Source: Saturnia japonica
Taxonomy: Eukaryota; Arthropoda; Insecta; Lepidoptera; Saturniidae
Assembly: GCA_033032175.1 (NCBI GenBank)
Contig: CM065323.1
Coordinates: forward strand, 12,276,001-12,340,000
Length of the DNA: 64,000 bases
Direction: 5' to 3'
Shown piece by piece: positions 35,199-45,181 of the stretch (position 1 is its first letter; each line of letters starts with the position of its first letter). The notes under the pieces were generated by a model. The model saw only the letters and a list, made by a program, of their open reading frames with translations. It did no database searches and was not told the origin of the DNA. The position numbers and the translations under genes are program-made.

Positions 35199-36474
35199 TG
35201 ACAAAATTGCTAATTGTTCTTTGTGTATTTCTTCTGCTCTTTGATATTCTCTTTCTTTGTTCTTTTTCATTAATAAAAATAGTTCTTTTTCATAACCTTC
35301 ACCTTGATTCATCTGCAAATCATAAATAAAATTATTATAGGTATGTATATAGTAATATATGAGTGATATATACGACTAGTTATTACTAGTTTTAATTCTA
35401 AAATGTTATAAAACAGCTTACCGTTTTATTCTTTGATATATTTAATTTACGTCTTTTTGGGTTTTGTACAGAAACTGGTGTCGTTGTTAATATGACTATA
35501 TTTTGGTTTGCTCATAAATCCTTTGACTCTGATATCTGTAACATGAAAGTATATTGTTATAGAACACACATTTCATAGAATATGAATTAACATGTTATAA
35601 TATTCTGGCAATAGATTACAATTATTATACCCGAGTTGATTCCTCATATTGCTTAGATGAAGACAGTACAGGTGTCAAAGGCTCCTCACAATCGGAAACC
35701 AATCTTGTGACCCCATGTTGCTTAGATGAAGATGGCACTGGTGTCAAAGGCTCCTCACACTCTGATACCAATTTTGGGGTTTCCAATGTCTGAGACTAGA
35801 ATGTACAAAAATTAATAAATAGGATACCATTGAGAGGTAATATAGGTTTCATTTAGAAGCATAAATTACCTGTTTTAAAGTTTTTTGATATAGTCCATCA
35901 CTATCAAAGTAGTTGATGTCTACAACAAACTCATTGGGAATGGCCTCTATTAAGACGAGATCTTCAGCAGGTGGGCTTGGTGGTGGAGGTCCCCCACCTG
36001 TCAATAACCTGGCACGTCTGTACTCGGATTCCCTGCTTTTTACTAGACCCTTCATTTTACACCACTGAGTCATTAATTGTGATAGATCTTTTTGTTTTAT
36101 TCAGACTTTTGAAACTGTAAAAAATATTTTTATTTGTGATAATTACGCACGATAAAAATAGATGACTCAAATAGTGATTTTATTGAAAGACTTACCTAAC
36201 TAAGACTTCTTGCCAAGCAGCTTTCTTCAGCGTGTTCGTGTTTGTCGTCGTCTGTGTTTTCAATAACGTCAATTTTTTGTATTAGTATTTCTCTCAATAA
36301 TTTCTGCAACGAACGATATAGGTGGTTTTTAAAACTTACTAGTAATAACATACAAAAAGCCGGTACGCGTGTCTGCTTAGATAATAAAAAAGGAATATTA
36401 AATAAATTATAAAATACCTTTTCATTTTCTTCCCAATTTAAGGATCGTACTCCTTTTTTTTCAATCAGTTCCAT
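35187..36474 (-). pseudogene. Myb/SANT-like accessory protein of PIF/Harbinger, right copy
   Basis: Mirror of 8543-9830, with the same exons and frameshifts. The TGGGPPPP hinge is at about 36000-35976, and the coiled-coil last exon is at 35311-35187. A pair of near-identical 57-base segments at 35640-35770 (each reading TTGCTTAGATGAAGA and GTGTCAAAGGCTCCTCACA) makes an internal tandem duplication inside the third coding block. Confidence 0.75.
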
Positions 36475-36872
36475 TTTATAGCCAAATGTAATTTCTTGTT
36501 CTTCTTCTTATTACATAATAGCAACAGCAAAGTGTGTGTGTGCACAAAATCCCACCAAAATTAATATTAAATAATTAACACGATTTAAATCTATCCGACT
36601 TTTTCACAACTTCACTTTTTTGCATGAAAAAATCTTGCCACTTAAAAAGTTTTATTGAAGCATCACGGCAAAAACATTTATTTGCTGGTGATATTAACAA
36701 AGTGTGGAAAGAGCAAAATATTTTTCTGGTTATTAACCATTCATTAACTAAGACGAGCTTAAGTAACGTTTATAAGTAAAAAAATAATAATCATTATTTA
36801 AGACGTTAAGTATTACTTAGTTAATTGGTAGCTAAGCAGATGATTAGTTGATTTTTATAAGTAAGACCGTTA

Positions 36873-37440
36873 GTGCGTACATCAAGCAACCAGCCCGTTC
36901 AGCCTCAGCAGCAACATACCAGATACAAACTACCACGTTGCATATTCATCATCTCAAAACGTCTAGTGGTGTTCTACACACCATATCTGGTTTCTATGAG
37001 CCGGTCACATTTCTGGTCCCACGAGCCTCCTCGGCAATTTACGAGAGGTATTCTACCATCATGACGGCGACCCTGCGCATTGCACGTGTGGTGAAGTTTT
37101 TCAATCGAAACCAGAAAGAGTTTGAGTCATATGAAGAATATGTTACCGAATTAAGGGAATTAAGTTCTACCTGTGACTTTGGAATATTTAATGAATGTTT
37201 ATTTAAAAGATAATTATTATGCGGCATACGGGATTTCACCATGCGAATTAAAGATTTAACATTATCCCGAGCAATTGAGATTTGTAGGACTGCATAGGAT
37301 GCAAACCTATAAACTGAATATATACAACTTGCCACATCATCGAATATAATGAAAGAAAAATCTATTGATAAAGTTCAAAATAATAAAAAAAATAACAGGG
37401 ATCGCAATCAGGAAGATGTCAATGAAACCGAATTGCGTTT
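36873..37440 (+). pseudogene. Gypsy-type gag fragment, right copy
   Basis: Coding blocks are STIMTATLRIARVVKFFNRN, QKEFESYEEYVTELRELS and STCDFGIFNECLFKR, then a TAA at 37211-37213 with the frame continuing as LLCGIRDFTMRIKDLTLSRA to about 37440. This is the mid-gag region of Gypsy elements that carry retrovirus-like gag. The N-terminal part, protease and pol are absent. The Harbinger end lies at 36869 and the THAP/YqaJ element 1 begins within the next hundred bases. Confidence 0.72.
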
Positions 37441-37748
37441 TCATAGTCTTCAAAAATCTCTATGGTATATTAATAACAACTGTGAAAAAATCATGACCAT
37501 AACTTGAAAACTGAGTTTTATAAAAATAAATCAAGTTGGTAGCTCCCTAATATACCTTGCGCTATCCGAATAGTCGCTGTGACGTCACATCGCCGGTTCG
37601 ATCAAGTCATTGTCATTCGGAGGCGGGCAAGACGCGGCGTTGTGCGAAGTTTACGCGATAAACTTTTTTCTATTTCGTTTTGCGGGTTAAACCGCTTCTT
37701 AGTTTGTTCATTCGTAATCTAAAACTAGTACTCACTCATACAACCGAA

Positions 37749-39462
37749 ATGGAACCAGGATTTTCACGTGGACAAACCAACAATCTGCCGAAAGTAGACT
37801 TTTTAATGGTTGCGGATTATATCACAAGTCATGCGAAATACATTAGTGCAGAAATTCAAGGACAAAAACTTTTAAAGTAAGTCACATATTTTACTAACTT
37901 AGAGAGTATTATAATATAGTAGATAATGCTTTATTAGTAAACTTAGTACCTACAATACTTTATTCGGATAAAAAGTCAGTTTCAATGGCCTTAACTAGTA
38001 AACTTATTGTTCCTTAAAGTTTATTTTATTATTACCTACTACTTTAAATTATTGTTATTGTCTAAAAATGTGTCTTTACCCTTCGTGTAGGTACTAGTGT
38101 TGTCCGCTATTATTGTAGTTTATTATCGATATGACATAATATATAAATTTTCTTCAATATTCAACTATTCTTAAGTTTTTTTACAATATTACACAGATGG
38201 GGACGCGATAATTATGGAGATAACGCAATAGGGTATATACAGGTGAAAAGAGAACATGCGTTGTGTACTGTAAAGGCGAGAATTGCACCTGAGCACAAGG
38301 TCCGGGCCACGGCGTATCGCTGTACATTTATTTGTGATGAAATGGAAAATAAAATTTATAGTCTGGAATGTGAAGGTTGTGCAGCAAGTAGAGGAGGATG
38401 CAAACATACCATGGCGTTGGTCATGTGGTTACATAGACGAAGTGAGGAGCCTGCTTGTACCGAAATAGCTTGTTACTGGATGAAACCTAAACTGTCGCAA
38501 GTTGGATCCCAGTTAAAATTTATTAAAGCTAAAGATATGGGTATCAAAAGAAAATCCCTACATTCGTCAGCAACATCAACCTCTGATGAAACATCGAATG
38601 AAAGTTTTTTAAAGTCTGTAATAAAAAAGTCGATAGAGCTGGGAATAGAATCTCAAATTATGGGGTATTTTCATCCACCTGAAGATATAAACAAAGCATC
38701 AATACATTATCTAGTTAATCAGTTTAGAAAGGAAAACGGCGTCAATGACGCACACAGATTTATTTTATTCTGCAAAGAAAATATGCGATCTCAGCAATGC
38801 GATGTCATTGAGAAAGCAACTAGATCACAGGCAGACTGTCCATTATGGTATGAAATGAGATACGCTCGTATTACCGCATCAAAAGCGCACGAATCTGCTC
38901 AATGTGACACACCCGATGGAGTTTTGGTGGAATACCTCTTAGGTGCATATAAATTTAAAGAGACATTCGCTGTTAAAAGAGGTTGGCAATATATTTCATT
39001 TAAATGAAATACTAGGAGCAATATAACAGTTCATGTATGTATTTAGTGATTTTTATTTGCAGGTAAACTTTTGGAAAATGCAGTCTGTGAAGAAGTATCG
39101 AAACTAAAAAATATCAAGTTCACTAGAGTAGGTCTCATTCTGTGTAATGATTTTCCAGTTTTGGGCGCTTCTCCTGATGGTATCGCTGAAGAATGTATAA
39201 TAGAGATTAAGTGCCCAGTGTCTAATAAAAATTTTCAAAATTATGTGAAAGATGATGTAGTGGCACAAAAATATTATGCTCAAATGCAAATGCAAATGTT
39301 TTTTACAAAAAAAGAAGTGCTTATTTTGTATCGCACAAAAATTTCAATTCAACAAAAAATATTGATATATATGAAGTAAATTATGATAAGGATTATTGTG
39401 AGGAGTTGATTAAAAAATGTGAAATATTTTGGAAGGAAAATATATTTAAGCAACTGTTCTAA
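37749..39462 (+). pseudogene. SWIM-finger YqaJ-type nuclease of THAP/YqaJ transposon 1, right copy
   Basis: Exon 1 (37749-37877) begins MEPGFSRGQTNNLPKVDFLM and ends KLLK at a gtaagt donor. Exon 2 (38197-38981) carries GRDNYGDNAIGYI, the SWIM finger CEGCAASRGGCKH, a linker, and CPLWYEMRYARITASKAH. Exon 3 (39063 onward) carries GLILCNDFPVLGASPDG, IIEIKCPVSNKNF and AQMQMQMF. An A run near 39306 shifts the frame; the remaining 50 codons end at 39462 with FWKENIFKQLF. Splice junctions keep the frame, so apart from the A-run shift the gene looks nearly whole. It is probably the partner that processes DNA ends for the transposase, but this role is inferred. Confidence 0.87.
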
Positions 39463-39554
39463 TGAATGGCTGTTTCATACTAAATAGTTTTATTAAATAT
39501 TATTATTGTCATTAAATACGCTGTCAGAGCGTGAGTGTATCAGATGTTACGAAT

Positions 39555-41560
39555 TTAAACTAATCTTTTTTGTAAGTTTACTAACCCACATGTGATTATA
39601 ACGACATCATCTAACATATCAATAACTTTTGTGTCAATACATGCATGAGGCGAAGTCATTTTAAATTCTCGTATACGACCGATTGCCCGTTCGACGTGGA
39701 TACGTAAAGCCGCAATCCGTTTGGTTTCTATAACTTCCTCCTTAGTACTTGCTTTACCAGTGCTGACGCTTGGAGGTCTTACTAGGTGGCAACCAGACAT
39801 TTCTACATCTGCTGCAATACTTTTGAATCCTCTGTCGGCCATGATTGCATTTCCCTTTGGCATCAAGTCTAAAATTTTGCTATTTTGAAAAATGTCTGTA
39901 TCAGTAGCCCTACCACCATAACCGTCAGATACAAAGTTGATCGTTCAATCTGGCGTTATAGACACTAAATACTTTATAGTATTGCAGCCTTTATACTGTG
40001 ACCACGATAAAGCTTGGTGTAGAGCGCTGGAGGGTTTCTCTATTCTGATCTCGAAGCAGTCTATAATACTTATTGTATTATAAAATCTTTTTCTAAAAGG
40101 AATTGGAAGATTATCTCTGACGGCTTCTTTATTTGGAAAATAAATTATTTGCTTTAGGCATTTAGCTATTAAAATCTCTGTTTTCCTAAAAATACGACTT
40201 ACATTTTTGGTATTAAAATCAATTTCCAAACGTCGATAAGAGTCATTAAATTTAAATTTTTTTAATGTAATCAATATATGTATTAATGGACATCCACTAT
40301 TCCACCATTAGGCTAATAACGAAGTATGATTGTTTCGGAATCCCCAAATAAAGTTTAGTGATTGTCAATTTTGAAAACAGTGTTTTTAAAATTATCCGAA
40401 TGTACTTCGCAGGTTTCGATGGGATTACTATAATATGATGATACCGAATCTGAACTACCGCTACAAACATTTTCATCACTGCCAAAACTGATGTCAAAAT
40501 TTTGTGAAAGCATTTCAACATTTTCTCTCTTTTTTATGGTCTGAGTTTGGACGTTTTTTTTTGTTGTTCTACTTGTATCCTCTTATCCTTCGTTTTTTTG
40601 TTTTCTGTTTTAGGCAACTCTATCGTAACAGTCTTGTCAATTGGTAATGGATTAATAGGCTCATTCTCATCCAGAGGTTCATTATCAAATGACACAAATA
40701 CAGTGTCCTGCTGAGCTACTGACGGTTGTATTTCTTTTGTAAGCAGCGTTTCATAGAAATCTATTCTCTGTCTTTTGTCGTATCCAGGACGAGTGACTGT
40801 AGATGTTCTTTTTGTTTTTTGACAATGGAATTTAGATGGTACTGTGCCTTGTTTCAATTTCAAAGTTCCGCCACACAGTCTCCATCTCATATGATTTTCT
40901 GTGTCTGAATCGATCTGCAGTAAAAAATGTTATTGTATATGACTAAACTTTATTACAGATGTATTCTAGACAAAACACCAGTACTATTTGATAACTTCCA
41001 TATAAAGGAATTTCTACACAACGTGGAACCAGTGATAAACAGGCATGCTGGCTATGCTTATGCTATGTCATGTAACATGTAACCTGGTAATAAAAGATGA
41101 ATGGCCAAGGTACATAGTAATGGGTCAAAGACATTTGAGTATTTTTCCTACACATATTGCATCGATAACATCTTATGACAACACTATCGACATTTAAACC
41201 GAAAAAGACAACAATGTAATGTTTAACGAACATCTAGCTTTATTTCTTTGTAAATACCTATGCCCATCTTCATTCCTGTTTTGTAATAATTAATTGTAAG
41301 TACCTTAAACTAGTAATTTAATACATAAACATTATAAAATTAAATAGGTAGGTAATCACATTAAAATGATCTTCGCAACAATGTCGACTTGTCTTTGCTG
41401 ACAACGGCTCCTCCCTTCTCATTAGCTTACACCACTTATTTCTAACTTTTTTATCATTTGGGACATGGAAAAAGTATTTTTCTGGAGTGCTAATTGTTGT
41501 ATTAGTACATAGAGGTACAATACAATATATGTACGGTAGTTTATTTTCCATAATTACCAA
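39555..41560 (-). pseudogene. THAP-domain DDE transposase of THAP/YqaJ transposon 1, right copy
   Basis: Exon 1 (41560 to about 41372) contains the THAP start: CIVPLCTNTTISTPEKYFFHVP, here read for its C-x4-C pair, VRNKWCKLMRREE, and CCEDHFN. Exon 2 begins at about 40920 and completes the THAP with GTVPSKFHC. Then come a low-complexity charged linker, stops near 40370, and the DDE_Tnp_4 core: IIDCFEIRI, SDGYGGRATD, ADRGFKSI and RIHVERAIGRIREF. A TGA at about 39945 (GGA in the left copy) is private to this copy. The A-run frameshift near 40555 is shared. Confidence 0.86.
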
Positions 41561-42049
41561 AATATACGAAAATAATAAGAGTAAAGTAAAAATACTGCAT
41601 ACGATAGCACGGGCGGGCGAGCAGTGACGAACGATGTGACGTCACGCCTCGAGCGGGCAATACGGACGACAATTTAAGAACTCATAAGTTTAAAAGTTTA
41701 TTAAAAGAGCAGTTTTTAAGATATCGCAAAAATTCTTTCACTAGTATTTTTTTAATATTAAGTGTGACTATTCTAAACAAAAAAAATTAACAACTCATCT
41801 TCCCCATTTAAAAAATCCACACCAGAGATCGTTACAGTCAGGCGAAATGTCAAAATCTAAAATTATGACAAGAATCATAAACATCAAAGAAATAAAATTA
41901 TTAAATACTATAAATGTGGTTTATTTAACCAGCATTTAACAATAAATGTATGAACCGCACGAAATGTGGACATTTTGCGTCAATGTGCTGAGCACAACAT
42001 ACGAAAAACATACTGTGTACCACCGCGACCTACCTCTCTCGCGGCAACT

Positions 42050-42310
42050 CAAACCTAGGTCCGCTCCTCGATGTGAAACCCTTGAGTCTGGCAGCCGCCT
42101 ACGCGATACAGGTGACACTGCACTTGCAATCAATTAGCTACCCACACACAATATGTTCATACATACGTGCACACAACATAGGTACATTCCTGTAAGGAAC
42201 TTTTTTCTCTTTTTTACGCTAGTTAGTGTAGACCATATTTCAGATCACTAAATACATATACACATGTTCCTTCCTTCCTCCCAGGAGGCAGGGACATATA
42301 TATATGTGTA
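42050..42310 (+). repeat. Old 3'-end remnant of non-LTR element B
   Basis: Aligns with the 3' untranslated region of element B at about 62490-62757: shared strings include CCTAGGTCCG, GATACA-GTGACACTG, TTAGCTACC, TAGTTAGTGTAGA and CCTTCCTTCCTCCCAGGAGG. The similarity is clearly below that of recent copies. It stops just after the hairpin, before the poly(A) region, and no coding part is attached. Confidence 0.75.
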
Positions 42311-44225
42311 GCGACATGATAGTACAAAATGTCCCGTCAGTACGGTCCACCTGCACGGTACAGTTGGTAATGTTCACCAGTGTCGGTCCGACCACCCGAA
42401 GACGCAGTCATATGTAATTTAATTAACAATATATTTGGTGTATCTATTATACGAGTGAAGTATAAATATGTATAGCGACCCCTCCTACGTAAAGTATCGT
42501 ATGCCACAAATTTAGGTTTTTGCGATTTTTTTAATAAATCACCTGTTTTAAATGTAGAGTACATTAAGAAATTTAAAAAATAACAAATATCTGCATATTT
42601 ACATGCGTTAGCTAACGTATATGTCGGAGCGAAGCCAGGGTTTTCGCACAAATGATTAATTTTAACCAAAACAACCACTTTTGTTATTACTCTGGTTTAA
42701 TCTCAATCTCTATACATAACTGAATAACAGAATTACAGAACGGAATTACGAACCGGAATTGCTAAACGAAATTAGATCACTATTTCCAAATCAATAGCTT
42801 TTATATCTGAAACCTACATAACAACTATATACTCTGTTTATAACAACTATGTGAAATTAATATACAAAGCAATTCCACAAACATATCTTAAAACAGCAAA
42901 TAAAAATTTATATATCCTTGAACTTTACAATACATTACTCCAAATGAGTTATTTAACGCTAATTATGATTAACAAATATTATTCTTTTATAGTCCGCTAT
43001 AAGCAGGATTCAAATTAAGTTTTACTTATTGCATAGAATGATTAATTAATTTTACTTTTAATTTTACATTTGTTTAAATATCAATCGTATGTATTTAGAA
43101 CATTTCCACATTAATGATTATTTAAATGGCGACTTAAAACATAGATTCCTATATTTTACTATTATTTCCGATAGAGAGGGGCAGCCCGTCGGTACTAGTA
43201 ATGGCCGGAAATACAAAAGTAACATACAGAATTATTTATACATGAATTTAAAAAAGTTACATATAATACAGATTTCCACAAAAGAATAATCCCAATATAA
43301 ACACAGAAGCATTACGAATAATAATTTAACTATTAACTTTACAAGATCCTTTTATTTTAAAGGAAACAGTACTGATGGTGGCGCCACCATTACACTTACA
43401 ACATATTTAAAATTTTTATAAATACAACTAAATAACGACTAATATCTCGAATATATTTACGATAGATTATTATGTAATTAAAACATTACTTATTTTACTA
43501 TTTCTCAACATTACTCTGCTTTAATATGGCGGTTCACCGGAAGCGTCATCAGGCGCGCTCACAGCTCCGTAAACTACAATATGTCTAAATAATATTTGAT
43601 AATAATTTAATACGAAATATGAAATTAATACATCGATATTTACATTTTTGAAGTACTAAATCGTATCAATAGATGGCGTTTTAGCAGGCGCGACAACATT
43701 TATTTTTATTTTTTGAAATGAATAGCCGAACCAGTAATAGAAAACGAAGTAGAGCTCAAATGCTTTGTTATTTGACAATCAATAAAACCCAAGGCAGCCA
43801 ATTTAGTGAAAAATCAAACGAAATAAAACAAGCTGATTTTGATTACATGGATAAGACTAATTCCTGTAGCCTTCCTCTCGAATGCAAGGTAACACAATTT
43901 AGATTATTGTATAATTAGTAGTCTTTTCGGAAAGAGAACTGTCGTGGACAAAAATGGAACTAACGTGATGGTTTTTCAATGGCAACTCGCCCCTGTCTCC
44001 TAGCAAACGTCAATTACTCTGTTGACATAACGAACTGCATTGTATTGAGTGAGCTAGTGTTGAACAGCAACAAATATTTATAATCTGTCACATAAGTCTT
44101 TCCGTTTCCATGTACTTGGCATTATGTTCCTGTTCAGGGTGTAATGGTTACTCTAATAAAGCTATATCATACAAAAGCTTAACAATATTCGAACATAGAG
44201 GAAACCTGTCTAAGCATATTGCTCA
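42311..44225. other. Interval without a recognised gene
   Basis: AT-rich, with only short unrecognised frames on both strands (for example 42337-42678 minus). It contains a 16-base perfect palindrome ATGGTGGCGCCACCAT at 43375-43390. I see no domain motifs and no clear repeat ends. Confidence 0.4.
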
Positions 44226-44350
44226 ACAAAAATTCTACAACAATTACTGACTTCTTGGGACGGTTTGAGGAAATTACGGCAACCTTAAAGTCCTTGGAAA
44301 TTAATATTCCTGTAAGCATGGCAATAACTAAAGTTACTTCTTCGTTACCA
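44226..44350 (+). pseudogene. Copia-type gag scrap
   Basis: Reads TITDFLGRFEEITATLKSLE, then INIPVSMAITKVTSSLPVSY, matching the UBN2 pattern (a helix, then a leucine-rich turn, then SSLPxSY). It runs directly into a hAT-type transposase fragment, so two unrelated elements are joined here. Confidence 0.55.
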
Positions 44351-44870
44351 GTATCGTATAACCACTTTATCTCAGCTAGTAAATGATTTGTACAGCCATT
44401 TGAAATCGTTTCAGATCAAATTACGCTTGTGGGAGTCACAGATGCTGTCTGGTAACAGTTACCATATCAAAACGCTCTCTGCGTATGAAAATATTGCTTA
44501 TGCTCAATATGATGAAGAACTCAAGTTATTGTCGGAACAATTTTTGAACAGATTTAGCGACTTTAAAAACATGGAAGACTGTTTCCTAAAATCCAAATTT
44601 TAAGTTGTGCGATTTCTACAAAAAATACCTAGAAGAAGACAATTTTCCGCAGCTTAGAAAATTCGCAAGAAGATTGATTTGTGCGTTTGGCAGTACTTAT
44701 AAATGCGAACAGTTCTTTTCATTCATGAAAGTTAATTAATCAACACATCGTACAAGACTGACTGACGATAACTTAGAAAATTATTCACGTCTTTGTATCA
44801 GTGGAATTAATCTAAATATCGATGGATTAGGTTCCCAAATTCAAGCTCAGGTGTTTCATTGATTTCGGTG
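44345..44870 (+). pseudogene. hAT-type transposase C-terminal fragment (GTF2IRD2/ZBED5-like)
   Basis: The frame near 44360-44603 reads LSQLVNDLYSHLKSFQIKL, then ELKLLSEQFLNRFSDFKNME, typical of the region before the hAT dimerisation domain in GTF2IRD2-like and EPM2AIP1-like transposase relatives. After a frame change, 44608-44862 reads ARRLICAFGSTYKCEQFFSF and RTRLTDDNLENYSRL, the hATC dimerisation domain with its conserved GSTYxCEQxFS box. Breaks include a TAA after SKF and one after MKVN. The BED finger and catalytic core are missing. Confidence 0.75.
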
Positions 44871-45054
44871 TATTTAGCTTTCGTAGTTTGTAACAATTGC
44901 AAATTTAACGATTTAATAATAATGTACCATTTTTCTAAATCTCATTTTGTTATTTTAATAAATTGTACTAAAAAAACATTGTAGTATTATTTCATGTCTA
45001 ATATCTATCGCAAAAAATATTATCACTACTTTAAAACGCACTAAGTACTTTTAA

Positions 45055-45122
45055 ACGCGGCCCGCGAACGTATTTTTACGCTAAAGTTTGGCCCTCAACA
45101 TGTCAAAGGTTGCCCATACCTG
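45055..45122 (+). repeat. hAT 3' terminal region
   Basis: The sequence GCGGCCCGCGAACG, followed by TTTGGCCCTCAACATG and AAAGGTTGCCCATACCTG, resembles the inverted end CAGG-TGGGCAACCTTT common in arthropod hAT elements. It lies 190 bases after the hATC stop, as expected. No matching 5' end is present. The next eight bases, TTCTAAAG, would be the target duplication. Confidence 0.6.
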
Positions 45123-45181
45123 TTCTAAAGTTTTAAAACTTCATATTTTAATTTCATAACAATACATTAGCTTCACAAAAT

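Larger units (their letters stand above)
29457..36869. mobile_element. PIF/Harbinger transposon, right copy, containing a nested THAP/YqaJ transposon
   Basis: Ends CGGCCTTACTTATAAA at 29457-29472 and, inverted, 36854-36869. It holds the HARBI1-like transposase at 33931-35198 (plus) and the Myb-like gene at 35187-36474 (minus). The nested THAP/YqaJ element at 29588-33798 separates the transposase start from its own end. Its right end is flush with the Gypsy gag scrap that starts at 36873. Confidence 0.8.
22769..41144 (-). repeat. Right arm of the 18.4-kb inverted repeat
   Basis: Inverted match of 3874-22241, starting at the first base after the gap and continuing until the partner runs into the first gap. 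The sequence then continues without interruption into 41145-64000, so this contig carries the more complete context, including exon 1 of the THAP transposase at 41318-41560. Confidence 0.97.
37500..41800. mobile_element. THAP/YqaJ (ISL2EU-type) transposon 1, right copy, both genes present
   Basis: Both gene starts are preceded by the same inverted motif TGACGTCACATCG: at 37580-37592 on the plus strand and 41632-41644 on the minus strand. Weak inverted similarity continues outward to about 37500 and 41800, so the exact ends are estimates. The nuclease (37749-39462, plus) and transposase (39555-41560, minus) converge with 92 bases between them. Genes are homologous in layout but clearly different in sequence from transposon 2. 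Confidence 0.78.

Noticed and set aside
3874..41144. Interpretation as a biological giant palindrome (for example sex-chromosome type)
   Set aside because: Arm edges coincide with contig ends on both sides. An assembly duplicate explains this more simply. Kept only as an alternative.
42337..42678. 113-codon open frame on the minus strand
   Set aside because: No recognisable motif or neighbour. It lies in AT-rich interspersed sequence just past a repeat remnant and is likely a chance ORF.
43375..43390. Perfect 16-base palindrome ATGGTGGCGCCACCAT
   Set aside because: Isolated and short, with no adjacent inverted ends or gene. Expected occasionally by chance in 64 kb.
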